A DNA stretch of 64,000 nt from Nostoc sp. KVJ20 (GCF_001712795.1 NZ_KV757632.1:48115-112114), one strand, 5' to 3'. Positions 17,046 to 25,635 are shown, counted from the first letter of the stretch. Numbers and translations are program-made. The notes: generated from the sequence alone by a model not told the origin.

Positions 17046-18467
17046 TTAAGCATCGTAGTAGAGGTAAAACTCGTAGGGATGAGGACGTAGCTGTAACTGC
17101 TTGGCTTCGTTAAGCTTGTAGTCAATCCAATTTTCGATAAAGTCTTCCGTGAATACGCCTGATTCTGTCAAGAAACCGTGATCGTTTTCTAGTGCTTGCA
17201 ATGCCAGTTCTAAAGAACTTGGAGTTGAGGGAACCTTTGCAAGCTCCTCTGGAGAGAGTTCATAGATATTTTTATCTAAGGGTTCACCAGGATGTATTTT
17301 GTTCTTGATGCCATCAATACCAGCACAAAGCATTGCAGCAAATGCCAAGTAGGGGTTAGATGTAGCATCTGGACAACGGAATTCTAAACGCTTGGCTTTG
17401 GGATTCTTACCAGATAGAGGAATACGGATAGAAGCAGAACGGTTTCCTTCGGAGTAAGCCAAGTTAACAGGAGCTTCATAACCAGGCACTAGGCGCTTGT
17501 ATGAGTTGGTGCTGGGGTTGGTAATTGCCAACAGCGCTGGTGCGTGTTTGAGAAGACCACCAATGTAGTACAACGCCATATCGCTCAAACCAGCATATTT
17601 ATCACCTGCAAACAGAGGTTTGCCATCTTTCCAGATGGACTGGTGACAGTGCATTCCTGAACCGTTGTCGCCAAAAATTGGTTTTGGCATGAAGGTGACA
17701 GTTTTGCCGTATTTCTTAGCAACGTTCTTGATGACGTATTTGTAAATCATCAACCAGTCAGCCGCTTCGATCAATTTACCAAAGCGGAAACCTAGTTCGC
17801 ACTGACCACCAGTAGCAACTTCGTGGTGATGCTTTTCAATGGGCACACCTAATTCTGCCATTGTCAACAGCATCTCTGTACGGATATCCTGGAAAGAATC
17901 CGTCGGTGCGACTGGGAAGTAACCTTCTTTGAAGCGTGGTTTGTAACCCAAGTTGGGTTTTTCATCTGTACCGGCTTTACCGGAATTCCAAGCACCTTCT
18001 TCGGAGTCTAAGAAATAGTAGCCTTCGTTAGCAGTTTGAGCAAACCTAGCACTATCAAAGATAAAGAACTCAGCTTCAGGGCCAAAGAAGGCTGTATCAC
18101 CAAGACCACTGGAAACCAAGTAATCTATTGCTTTTTGGGCAATAACGCGTGGGCAACGGTTGTACGGTTCACCCGTGCGGGGGTCTTTAATACTACAAAT
18201 TATACTTAGTGTTGGGACTTCCATAAATGGGTCGATCCAAGCAGTGTTGGGGTCGAGTACCATCGTCATGTCCGATTCGTTGATCGCTTTCCAACCCCGA
18301 ATGCTGGAACCGTCAAAAGCTACGCCATCAGTGAATGCAGTCTCATCGATTTGGTTCTGGTACAGTGTGAGGTGCTGCCAAGTCCCTACTGTATCGATGA
18401 ATTTGAGATCAATCAGCTGAATTTTTTCATCTTGAATTCTCTTCAAGAGTTCTTGTGGTGTTGTCAT
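17046..18467 (-). CDS. glnA: Glutamine synthetase type I
   Basis: A 473-residue GSI enzyme that makes glutamine from glutamate, ammonia and ATP, the entry step of the GS/GOGAT cycle and the main ammonia sink in heterocysts. Signatures include AFDGSSIRGW (about 50), the ATP-binding segment KPIFGDNGSGMHCHQS (about 262-277), and NRSASIRIP (about 344). GSI dodecamer subunits are 470-475 residues, so it is complete. The adenylylation-type Tyr region (NIYELSPEE) is present, but cyanobacteria control this enzyme with Gif proteins, and gifA is next door. An NtcA box with an N23-spaced -10 lies upstream. A GGAGT ribosome-binding site precedes the ATG. Confidence 0.98.
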   Translation of the reverse strand: MTTPQELLKRIQDEKIQLIDLKFIDTVGTWQHLTLYQNQIDETAFTDGVAFDGSSIRGWKAINESDMTMVLDPNTAWIDPFMEVPTLSIICSIKDPRTGEPYNRCPRVIAQKAIDYLVSSGLGDTAFFGPEAEFFIFDSARFAQTANEGYYFLDSEEGAWNSGKAGTDEKPNLGYKPRFKEGYFPVAPTDSFQDIRTEMLLTMAELGVPIEKHHHEVATGGQCELGFRFGKLIEAADWLMIYKYVIKNVAKKYGKTVTFMPKPIFGDNGSGMHCHQSIWKDGKPLFAGDKYAGLSDMALYYIGGLLKHAPALLAITNPSTNSYKRLVPGYEAPVNLAYSEGNRSASIRIPLSGKNPKAKRLEFRCPDATSNPYLAFAAMLCAGIDGIKNKIHPGEPLDKNIYELSPEELAKVPSTPSSLELALQALENDHGFLTESGVFTEDFIENWIDYKLNEAKQLQLRPHPYEFYLYYDA

Positions 18468-18824
18468 TGTTACTCCTTCTCTACCAATTTTCTAAAGTAA
18501 ACCAGAATCTTCCAAAGCATCCTAACCCTGCTGATCTCAATCAGGCCGTGACACACCAGAAATATCTTAAATACTAGACATTAGCTGATTTTGTAGCTTG
18601 TACTACAGATATCTGGATTATCAGGTTATATTAACCTTTCAGCGTTCATCTGCACAAAACTGGAAAGTTCATCATATAGGGGTCAACTTTGACATAAAAT
18701 CCTTATGTAGTGGATAGATTGTTTTTGTGCCGAATCTATTTTTAATAGCACAAAAATTTACTGGTGCATAAGTGCAGCCAAATAAATATCAAACCATAAA
18801 TAGCAATGATTGGGAGAAGAAGGA
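18468..18824. other. Divergent glnA/apcF promoter region
   Basis: 357 bp between two divergent, highly expressed genes. It contains the NtcA-dependent glnA promoter and, nearer apcF, AT-rich DNA with GGAGAAGAAGGA as the apcF ribosome-binding site. No ORF was seen. Confidence 0.6.
18564..18606 (-). promoter_or_regulatory. NtcA-activated glnA promoter
   Basis: On the minus strand GTAGTACAAGCTAC (18593-18606) matches GTAN8TAC. It is followed by 23 bases and TAAGAT (18564-18569) as the -10, TAN3T. This is the canonical class II NtcA arrangement and resembles the known glnA promoter of Anabaena. The start site should be near 18557, leaving a leader of about 90 nt. Confidence 0.8.
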
Positions 18825-19334
18825 ATGCGCGATGCGGTAACAAGTTTAATTAAGAATTATGACTTAGCTGGTCGGTATTTTGACCGGAATGCGATCGATA
18901 GCCTGAAGTCTTACTTTGACAGTGGTACAGTCCGAGTCCAAGCGGCGGCGGCGATAAATTCTAATGCGGCTGCACTTGTCAAGCAAGCTGGTTTGAAGTT
19001 ATATGAAGAACTGCCAGAATTGATTCGTCCTGGTGGAAATTCTTATACAACTCGTCGTTATGCGGCTTGTCTGCGGGATTTAGACTACTACTTGCGCTAC
19101 GCTACCTATGCGTTGGTTGCTGGAAATACAAATGTATTGGATGAGCGTGTGCTACAAGGGCTGCGAGAAACTTATAATTCTCTAGGAGTGCCTATTGGGC
19201 CTACTGTTCGCGGTATTCAGATTCTCAAGGATCTGATTAAGGAGCAAGTAGCAGCAGCAGGTGTGGTTAATACTGCTTTTGTAGATGAACCATTTGATCA
19301 CATCACACGCGAGTTGAGCGAGATAGATATTTAG
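18825..19334 (+). CDS. apcF: Allophycocyanin beta-18 subunit ApcF
   Basis: A 169-residue phycobiliprotein subunit of the phycobilisome core. It replaces one allophycocyanin beta subunit in the core trimers that hold the ApcE linker, close to where energy passes to the photosystems. The chromophore Cys82 in YAACLRDLDYYLRY and Asn72 are present. ApcF is typically 169 residues, which fixes the ATG at 18825, behind GGAGAAGAAGGA; an in-frame TTG at 18810 would add five unneeded residues. It is divergent from glnA, the same adjacency I recall in Anabaena PCC 7120. Confidence 0.95.
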   Translation: MRDAVTSLIKNYDLAGRYFDRNAIDSLKSYFDSGTVRVQAAAAINSNAAALVKQAGLKLYEELPELIRPGGNSYTTRRYAACLRDLDYYLRYATYALVAGNTNVLDERVLQGLRETYNSLGVPIGPTVRGIQILKDLIKEQVAAAGVVNTAFVDEPFDHITRELSEIDI

Positions 19335-19546
19335 ATTTTAAGTGGGCAAGGTGTCTGCCCCACAAGAATTATAAATAGCGATCGCACTTTTGTCTGTGTT
19401 GGGAAAAGAGCGATCGCTTTTTTGTGAACTCTACCAGGCTTTGAAAAGGGTTTTATTTAAGTTTTCGCCGCCAGATGGTAACATTGTGCCTCTGTCAAAT
19501 AACTTTGCTAGATTAAAGCTGTGTTTTTGGAGCTATCTTTCGACTA

Positions 19547-19966
19547 ATGTCAGCCAGAGACATTTACCACGCCGTAGTCATTAAAGCACTTATAGCAGAT
19601 GGTTGGACAATAACCAACGATCCCTTATACCTTGCATACGGGGGTAGAGAACTTTACGTAGATATTGGAGCAGAAAGAGTTACCATTGCTGCTGAGAGGG
19701 ACGATCAAAAAATAGCTGTTGAAATCAAAAGTTTTCTGAGTCCTTCTCCCGTGAATGACCTCCAGGAAGCTGTAGGACAGTATGAAGTTTATCGCAGTGT
19801 GCTTAAAGAACTACAACCAAAACGCCAACTTTATTTAGCAGTTCCCAAGCGAGTTTATGAAGGTATATTTTCCGAACGCTTTGGTCAGCTAATTCTTAAT
19901 AGTATAGGAATAAACCTAATTGTCTTTGACGAGCAACTAGAAAGGATTATCAGATGGATAAGCTAG
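19547..19966 (+). CDS. xisH: XisH family protein
   Basis: A 139-residue XisH protein. The family was named for genes needed, with xisF, for excision of the fdxN element during heterocyst development in Anabaena, but homologues are widespread in cyanobacteria. The sequence MSARDIYHAVVIKALIADGW and the block VEIKSFL are typical. Asp39 followed by Glu59-X-Lys61 matches a PDDEXK nuclease-type core. It overlaps xisI by 13 bases, so the two are co-translated. No recombinase gene lies nearby, so this copy may have a different role. Confidence 0.9.
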   Translation: MSARDIYHAVVIKALIADGWTITNDPLYLAYGGRELYVDIGAERVTIAAERDDQKIAVEIKSFLSPSPVNDLQEAVGQYEVYRSVLKELQPKRQLYLAVPKRVYEGIFSERFGQLILNSIGINLIVFDEQLERIIRWIS

Positions 19967-20289
19967 CTCGGTATCGTGAAATTATTCGTCAGTTGATATT
20001 TGAATATGCTGGTCACAAACCTGCTAACGGTCAAATAGAGACACAAGCAGTCATTGATTTGGAGCGAGATCACTATGAAGTGTTACATATCGGTTGGGAT
20101 GGGGTGCACCGCGTACATGGTTCGGTGGTACATATAGATATTATTAATGATAAAGTGTGGATTCAATATGATGGTACTTCCCAGCCAGTGGCAGAGGCAT
20201 TATTAGAAGCGGGTATCTTGCGCGAAGATATTGTTTTGGGTTTTCATCCTGCTGAACTACGCCAATACACGGATTTTGCTGTATCTTAA
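19954..20289 (+). CDS. xisI: XisI family protein
   Basis: A 111-residue XisI protein, partner of XisH. Family hallmarks are YREIIRQLIFEYA at the start, the segment DHYEVLHIGWDGVHRVHGSV (about 44-63), KVWIQYDGT and the ending DIVLGFHPAELRQYTDFAV. The two proteins are assumed to act together in controlling site-specific excision; many cyanobacterial genomes carry several pairs unlinked to excision elements. The start is an ATG inside the 3' end of xisH (13-base overlap). Confidence 0.9.
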   Translation: MDKLARYREIIRQLIFEYAGHKPANGQIETQAVIDLERDHYEVLHIGWDGVHRVHGSVVHIDIINDKVWIQYDGTSQPVAEALLEAGILREDIVLGFHPAELRQYTDFAVS

Positions 20290-20369
20290 TTATCTTTATC
20301 TTGTGTATTTCCAAAGAATAATAAATAAAGAGTGCTTTGGCTTTAATCTTACCAGGAGAATCTAGTTAA

Positions 20370-21188
20370 TTGGCTAAACAGCGACTCGATACACTATTAG
20401 TAGAATTAAATTTATGTTCTTCTCGCGCCTTAGCACAGCGGTTAATTCAGGCGGGAGAAGTTACTGTTAATCAGCAATTAGTTGATAAACCTGGTACTGA
20501 AGTTGATATTGCGGCTCAAATAAATATTAAAGAGCGATCGCCTTTTGTTTCTAGAGGCGGTGAAAAACTCTCGAAAGCTTTGTCAGTATTTGCCATTCCC
20601 GTAGCAGAGCGCATTTGTTTAGATGGTGGAATTTCTACCGGTGGTTTTACTGATTGTCTCTTACAAGCTGGAGCAAAACAAGTTTACGGTATTGATGTCG
20701 GTTACGGACAAGTTGACTGGCGGTTACGAAATGATCCGCGGGTGATTTTGCGGGAACGCACCAATTTACGACAACTACGACCGGATGAGTTATATCGGGA
20801 AAATGACTCGGTTCCTGATTTGGCGGTGGTGGATGTATCGTTTATTTCTTTAACTAAGATTCTGCCTGCTTTGTGGCAGCTAACTCAAGCTAACCGAGAA
20901 GCTGTATTGTTAGTCAAGCCACAATTTGAAGTCGGCAGATCCCGTGTGGGTAAAAAAGGTGTTGTGCGAGATCCAAACGACCAAGCTGATGCCATTTTCC
21001 AGGTGTTGCAAACAGCCCACGAATTAGGATGGAAATACAAAGGCTTAACTTGGTCGCCGATCACTGGCCCGGCTGGGAATATCGAATATCTTTTGTGGTT
21101 GGGAATGGAAAGTGAAACACCACCACCTGATTTAGAGGCAATTAAGCAAATAACGCAATCAGCAACAACTGATTTACGAAAAAGTTAA
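20370..21188 (+). CDS. tlyA: TlyA family RNA 2'-O-methyltransferase
   Basis: A 272-residue protein with an N-terminal S4 RNA-binding domain (residues 1-60, RLDTLLVELNLCSSRALAQR) and a Rossmann SAM-dependent methyltransferase domain (about 65-250). The SAM loop is at CLDGGISTGGFTDCLL, where the usual DVGAS-type motif is GGIST, and LAVVDVSFISL follows near 150. TlyA proteins methylate rRNA cytidines at the 2'-O; older annotations call them hemolysins. Translation starts at a TTG behind AGGAGA. It may be weakly linked to xisHI, 80 bp upstream, but is probably separate. Confidence 0.88.
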   Translation: MAKQRLDTLLVELNLCSSRALAQRLIQAGEVTVNQQLVDKPGTEVDIAAQINIKERSPFVSRGGEKLSKALSVFAIPVAERICLDGGISTGGFTDCLLQAGAKQVYGIDVGYGQVDWRLRNDPRVILRERTNLRQLRPDELYRENDSVPDLAVVDVSFISLTKILPALWQLTQANREAVLLVKPQFEVGRSRVGKKGVVRDPNDQADAIFQVLQTAHELGWKYKGLTWSPITGPAGNIEYLLWLGMESETPPPDLEAIKQITQSATTDLRKS

Positions 21189-21326
21189 AGAAGAATGCAG
21201 AATTCAGAATCAATTAGTGGGAGACTTTAACCCACATATTCATCTGTACTCAGACTCCAATTCATACTGTTAGCGGTAGCGGGGCGTTTAGCCCATTCTG
21301 ACTCCTGACTCCTGAATTCTCTCTTA

Positions 21327-21587
21327 TTAAACGTCGTAGATTAGACATTCTACGGAAGCTGGATGGCGATCGCAGTAATTTTCCAAAGAGGTTTTCTTTG
21401 ATTTTGCTTGCTGTTGATCGGCTTTTTCAGCTTGTAATTCTTCCACAATGTCCCAGGCTACGGCACAACCAGCAGAATCACTACCATCTAGCTCACAAGT
21501 TGTCCGGGCTTCGGTAATGGCTTCAGTAATCGCTTCTTCAAGATTTGTTGCCCCAGCAGTTTCAAATGAGTTTAGAGTAGTTGTCAT
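21327..21587 (-). CDS. cp12: Calvin cycle regulator CP12
   Basis: An 86-residue acidic, largely disordered protein that links phosphoribulokinase and GAPDH into an inactive complex in the dark or under oxidising conditions. Two redox Cys pairs are present: Cys31/Cys41 and Cys72/Cys81. The conserved AWDIVEELQAE core is at 44-54, and the ending ECLIYDV matches the GAPDH-inserting tail. Length and layout fit canonical CP12. It starts at an ATG; the promoter region around 21600-21780 is short of clear motifs. Confidence 0.93.
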   Translation of the reverse strand: MTTTLNSFETAGATNLEEAITEAITEARTTCELDGSDSAGCAVAWDIVEELQAEKADQQQAKSKKTSLENYCDRHPASVECLIYDV

Positions 21588-21786
21588 GATACTTTTACCT
21601 TTAATTTACACAGAGAGATATTAGGGGATAGGGGATAGTTTTTATTTCCTATAACCTCTACCCTGTAACCTGTCCCCTTAATCTTGCATCCCAAATTAGG
21701 AATGTCAGTCAATTGTCAGAAGAGTTTGATAGAAGTTGATAAACACTTATAAACGGTAACAAAGACTTAATAATTCTTATTTATTC

Positions 21787-23166
21787 TCAATACTTTATGC
21801 CTAACTCTTGTCGCAAGCGATACAGAATTGTATTTTGGTCAACTTGAGAGAGAATTTCTTGAATGACGCTGCTAGCGCCCAACTGTCCCCAAGTGCAGCC
21901 TTTTTCGAGATAGACTTGGGCGGCTTTGCCAACGGAGTATGCGCCATAACCGGCGATACCAGCTTGAGCGATCGCACTACTAGCAAAGGCAGTAATATTG
22001 GTGGGATTGTCACCACTGGTGATTGCAGCAGTACTTTTACCTAAGCCTAAAAGAAAACTACTACCTAATTCCCCCAGTAGTAAGCCACCAGAACTAAATA
22101 AAATCGTTTTTAAAATTTTCCCGGCTTCATAGCTAGTCATTGGTAAACCATACAATCTAGCTAGAGCGCGAATTAAAGCTAAATCGGCAACAGTTCCGCC
22201 AAGGATGTCTAAAAAAGCGATGGGATTTAAAGCCACTGCCAAAGCTTTGTATTTGGTGAATTGCCAAATAATTTCTTCGGCTTCTTGTTCGCGTAAGTCG
22301 ATGGTTTTTTGAGCGATCGCGGCTTCTGCATCCCGTGCTTGGATGAGTGCATTTAACGCCAGAAGCGATCGCCCTTCCCGATTCAGAATATTCAGAATTG
22401 TCTCTTTAAGTTCCTCTACTTGCGGTGGTGGTGTCTCCCATTCATAACTGACACGCCCATCAGGCCACTCAACCCGGACTTCCATTGCTGCTGGTTCCGC
22501 CGCTACCATCACAATTTCATCAGGTAGTAGAGGCTTCGCTTGAGGATTCCCCGCACCCAGTTGTTGCAAATTTTGGTAAATTGCTCCTTGATCTGTGTCT
22601 GGATAAAGGTCTATTTTGTTGAACACTAAAATCAAGGGTTTTTGTGATTTACGCAATTCCAGCAGTGCTTGATACTCAGTGCGTGTGATATCACCAGACA
22701 CGACAAACAAAATCAAATCCGCCTGATGTACTACTTCACGTGCCATATCTGCCCGTGACTCACCTTCAATTTCGTCTAATCCGGGGGTATCAATTAACTC
22801 TACAAGTACCTTGCCCCCTGGCTGCCAACGGACGGAACGCGGCCATTGAGTGACACCGTTTAGGGGCCCAGTTTGCAGAATCTTGTCTCCCAGCAAGGCA
22901 TTTAAAACTGCTGACTTTCCCCGACTCACCAAACCAAAGACGGCAATTCTAATGACGTTAGAATCCAGTTTGTTGAGTGTGGCGTTCAAAGTTTCCAATT
23001 CTGGTTTCAGCAAACCTACCAATTCTGGGTTAGATGATAACTGTCCTGACTTACGAAGATATCCATACCAAGACAGCGCTTGTCTAAGACTGGCGCGGGC
23101 ACGATTTAAGTGAGTTTCTTGCAGATTACGATAAATCGACATAATATCAATACTTTCAGCCTTCAC
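21787..23166 (-). CDS. Era/dynamin-like GTPase with C-terminal hydrophobic region
   Basis: A 459-residue GTP-binding protein. P-loop GLVSRGKS at 78-85, G3 DTPG at 126-129 and G4 NKID at 183-186 are intact. The last 170 residues contain hydrophobic, Gly/Ala-rich segments (PIAFLDILGGTVADLALI, then GGLLLGELGSSFLLGLG) like DUF697-type membrane-associated domains. Similar cyanobacterial and chloroplast proteins are membrane-associated GTPases of unclear function. The 459-residue frame opens with GTG behind AAGAGAGA; an ATG eight codons later (23142) is an alternative start without a good ribosome-binding site. Confidence 0.85.
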   Translation of the reverse strand: MKAESIDIMSIYRNLQETHLNRARASLRQALSWYGYLRKSGQLSSNPELVGLLKPELETLNATLNKLDSNVIRIAVFGLVSRGKSAVLNALLGDKILQTGPLNGVTQWPRSVRWQPGGKVLVELIDTPGLDEIEGESRADMAREVVHQADLILFVVSGDITRTEYQALLELRKSQKPLILVFNKIDLYPDTDQGAIYQNLQQLGAGNPQAKPLLPDEIVMVAAEPAAMEVRVEWPDGRVSYEWETPPPQVEELKETILNILNREGRSLLALNALIQARDAEAAIAQKTIDLREQEAEEIIWQFTKYKALAVALNPIAFLDILGGTVADLALIRALARLYGLPMTSYEAGKILKTILFSSGGLLLGELGSSFLLGLGKSTAAITSGDNPTNITAFASSAIAQAGIAGYGAYSVGKAAQVYLEKGCTWGQLGASSVIQEILSQVDQNTILYRLRQELGIKY

Positions 23167-23216
23167 TCTCTCTTAAACGCTCAAATAATACTCTAACAAC
23201 TCTGGACACTAAGATA

Positions 23217-23249
23217 TAAAAAGTCCCCGCTTCTAGGATGTCGGGGACT
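23217..23249 (-). terminator. Rho-independent terminator
   Basis: On the minus strand AGTCCCCG, a 12-base loop, CGGGGACT, then TTTTT. It lies ten bases past the stop of the small gene at 23259-23705 and terminates it. Confidence 0.85.
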
Positions 23250-23258
23250 AACTAGGAT

Positions 23259-23705
23259 TTAAAGCATTCCCAGGATCTCTAGTGCTGTATCCAGATGCCA
23301 TTTAACCCGATACAGTCCAAATAGCTTCTCTTGACTGTACCGCGCTGGGTACTCTAACTTTCTTCCTTCCATCGTCACTTTGAGTAATGCAGACTGTTCT
23401 GGTGTAGGTGTTCCCATAGCCTCTAGTGCTGCTTCTAGCGATTCTACTTGAGAGAATATAGGAGACTTCAATCCTCTATTTTCTGATACTTGCTTGCAGG
23501 CGACAACAGGGAAGGTCAGGAGTGCGTTAATGTAGGATGCCTTATCAGCAGGGTTTCCAATTGCTTGGATGCCGTACTGGATCAGGCATAAATCGCGTAA
23601 CGCTCTCAAGCTTTTAACTTCTAATTCTGTGCGTGTGAACATAAAATGGTAGTGTCCATTGAAAAGTGGATATTGGTGGTGATACCCGGTCTTGCAAACT
23701 AGCAC
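23259..23705 (-). CDS. Hypothetical protein, SAP-like N-terminal motif
   Basis: A 148-codon frame followed by a strong terminator, which supports a real gene. No known full-length family was recognised. The stretch LRALRDLCLIQYGIQAIGNPADKASYINALL resembles a SAP/Rho-N-type helix-turn-helix used for nucleic-acid binding. The rest is helical, with a basic patch LEYPARYSQEKLFGLYRVKW. The first 21 residues (Cys/His/Tyr-rich) may be untranslated; the ATG at 23642 (MFTRTELEVKS) is a plausible true start. Function unknown. Confidence 0.6.
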   Translation of the reverse strand: MLVCKTGYHHQYPLFNGHYHFMFTRTELEVKSLRALRDLCLIQYGIQAIGNPADKASYINALLTFPVVACKQVSENRGLKSPIFSQVESLEAALEAMGTPTPEQSALLKVTMEGRKLEYPARYSQEKLFGLYRVKWHLDTALEILGML

Positions 23706-23769
23706 ACCACCAATTATTCATTAAACACTTGTACACTAATGTTTCAGCCATTGTTTACATTTCTCAACA

Positions 23770-23952
23770 ATGCCCAATCCCAAAGGTAATCCAGAAAGCC
23801 TAGAACCAATTAAATCCAATAGAGAAGAACCATTAACGACTACTATCAGCTTCCGTGCTACTGAAAAGATGAAGGAAGAAGTGAAAGCTAAAGACGATCC
23901 TCCAGAATTTTGTAGAGAAGCTATTCAAGAGAAGCTAGATAGAGAGAAGTAG
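23770..23952 (+). CDS. Small ribbon-helix-helix-like protein
   Basis: A 60-residue protein starting MPNPKGNPESLEPIKS. The second half, TTTISFRATEKMKEEVKAKD then PEFCREAIQEKLDRE, follows the strand-helix-helix layout of ribbon-helix-helix DNA-binding proteins. Small proteins with this MPNPKGNP opening are, as I recall, common in Nostoc genomes and on plasmids. There is no partner gene beside it. The start is an ATG with little ribosome-binding sequence. Probable but unproven DNA binding. Confidence 0.6.
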   Translation: MPNPKGNPESLEPIKSNREEPLTTTISFRATEKMKEEVKAKDDPPEFCREAIQEKLDREK

Positions 23953-24015
23953 CCTGTTTTGTCAAATTAGGCAATTGTTCTGATGATTTGCATACCCTCT
24001 AAATGCAATCTCCAT

Positions 24016-24321
24016 TCAGAACATGGGACTATGTTCATTATCCCAACACTTGCGATCGCGCCAATTTCTCCCCGTATATTCACATTCAGATGCATCATCT
24101 ATCCAAGGAATCGATGTAGAGTGGTACGAGTTTCCAATGGGAGCGAATAAGCTGGCAGTGAATAAGGGCAATAATAAGGATAGAATTATCAACGTACAAA
24201 TCGGTAAAGTGATTAAATATGCAGTGAGCAGAAAAATGTTACTTTGAGTCCAAAAAACTGTACCTTTTTTATTATTTTTTGGGCGATTTTTTAAGCTGGT
24301 TATTGAATTCGAGAAAAGCAT
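24016..24321 (-). CDS. Small single-span membrane protein
   Basis: A 101-codon frame with a basic N-terminus, one strong hydrophobic segment (about 30-58, IFLLTAYLITLPICTLIILS) and a short outer tail carrying CEYTGRNWRDRKCWDNEHSP. The two Cys residues with Trp/Arg between them resemble the tail of small cyanobacterial proteins of unknown function, which favours a real gene. The true start may lie further in. No operon partner. Confidence 0.45.
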   Translation of the reverse strand: MLFSNSITSLKNRPKNNKKGTVFWTQSNIFLLTAYLITLPICTLIILSLLLPLFTASLFAPIGNSYHSTSIPWIDDASECEYTGRNWRDRKCWDNEHSPMF

Positions 24322-24757
24322 AATGCAACCCTATTAATGCCAGTTTATATAGCGATCCCATTTGATTTGTCAAAGCCAAGCTAACTGAGAGATAGCCGGT
24401 TCAGGTTTTGGCTCTCAGTATATTTAGCAAAAATCAAATAGGAATCCTATATGACTACGGATTTTTACGTAAGAACATTATTGAAGCTATATACTCTGAT
24501 GTCAAAGGTGTAAGTAACGACTTCTTAAAACTTTTAATCTTTGGGTGCTAAAAAATATTTTTCATGAAAATATGTTAAAGTTGCGCCAATATTCTTTGCG
24601 TAAACCTTGGTAAATTGAACTCACAGCCTTCTGCCATCAATACAGCAAAAATACTGATATAACGCCGGATGATTGTATATCTGTATCTGATACCAAAATT
24701 TGGTTAGCAAAATTTTGCGTAATGCTGGCAATATAGAGGTAGCGTTAATTCTTTTTT
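24322..24757. other. Intergenic, holds a family E palindromic element
   Basis: 436 bp upstream of the truncated DUF1016 gene. It contains the element at 24348-24451. Nothing else is recognisable. Confidence 0.5.
24348..24451. mobile_element. MITE-like palindromic element, family E copy 1
   Basis: It begins TATAGCGATCCCATTTGATTT and ends with the near inverse AAATCAAATAGGAATCCTATA. The interior has an ACTGAGAG/CTCTCAGT hairpin. A related element with the same end pattern lies at 28782-28910. Confidence 0.55.
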
Positions 24758-25198
24758 ATGCCTAGAGATGATAAATCCGAAGTTTCACGAAGGGACTCAT
24801 CTGATATTATCGGTTATGAAGATTTTCTAAGTGCATTAAAAAGCCGAATTTCCAGCGCTCAATTACGAGCGGCAGTTGCAGTCAATAAAGAATTAGTATT
24901 ACTCTACTGGCAAATTGGGCGAGATATTCTAAATCGCCAACAGCAGCAGGGTTGGGGCGCAAAAGTTATCACTCGTCTGGCGGCTGACTTGCAGAAAGCT
25001 TTTCCAGAAATGAAGGGTTTTTCGCTTCGCAACCTCAAGTATATGCGGGCATTTGCCGAAGCATATCCAGATGAGCAATTAGTGCAAGAGGTGCTTGCAC
25101 TAATTAGTTGGCATCACAACCTTGCTTTCAAAGTCCCCCTTTTTAAGGGGGATTTAGGGGGATCAAGATATATGCAACTTCACATTAAATTGGTATAA
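24758..25198 (+). pseudogene. Truncated DUF1016 (YhcG-type) nuclease gene
   Basis: The first 125 codons match the N-terminal domain of DUF1016/YhcG proteins: SALKSRISSAQLRAAVAVNKE, the run LLYWQIGRDILNRQQQQGWG, then FPEMKGFSLRNLKYMRAFAE and ISWHHN. Full proteins are about 340 residues with a C-terminal PDDEXK nuclease domain. Here homology stops at WHHNLAF, and the last 22 codons (VPLFKGDLGGSRYMQLHIK) are read from a 69-bp piece of a dispersed repeat (25128-25196). No trace of the nuclease domain follows. The remaining product would lack catalysis. It may be inactive, or kept as a small DNA-binding fragment. Confidence 0.75.
25128..25196. mobile_element. Half of a family C palindromic element
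   Basis: It runs from TCAAAGTCCCCCTTTTTAAG to AAATTGGTAT and matches the right half of the full element at 29990-30138. It provides the stop and last codons of the truncated DUF1016 gene. Confidence 0.75.
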
Positions 25199-25635
25199 GT
25201 GGTTCATATGGAAAAATGCAAGTAACGCATTATCCACTAGATGAAGCATATCAAAGGCTTAGGGTAGGGGCAAAAAAACCGAGTTTTCACCCGAAGAAAT
25301 AGGAAACGAAGTTGCAAAAATCCAGAGCGAAATAAACTCTAATACAACTAAAGATTCTGATTTAATTTAGAGTGTATTTCAATGCAAATAAAAATATCTT
25401 TAGACGCGATTTATCGCGTCTCTTGCCTTAACCGAAACGTATTGATCTATATACAGATTCTATGGAAAAAATGACATTTACCATCACCCTTCATCGTGGG
25501 AGAATTTTCACATACATTCTAATTGTGTGAATTCATAGACTAACTTGACCAAACAAGATCCAGTGAGTGGGAGACACAAAGAAACGGAGAGAGTATTTGA
25601 TAACTTCTCCGCCTCTTTGCATTTTCAATAAAGAA
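25199..25635. other. Intergenic with gene debris and a half repeat
   Basis: It holds the frameshifted ORF at 25216-25370 and a half copy of the family D hairpin at 25401-25438. No intact gene. Confidence 0.5.
25216..25370 (+). pseudogene. Frameshifted small ORF
   Basis: An ATG at 25216 opens MQVTHYPLDEAYQRLRVG. At the run of seven A (25272-25278) the frame is lost, but the next frame continues as KKTEFSPEEIGNEVAKIQSE and so on, to a TAG at 25368-25370. Joined, this gives about 50 residues of sensible hydrophilic helical sequence. It may be a disrupted small gene or the tail of an older one. The family was not recognised. Confidence 0.35.
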
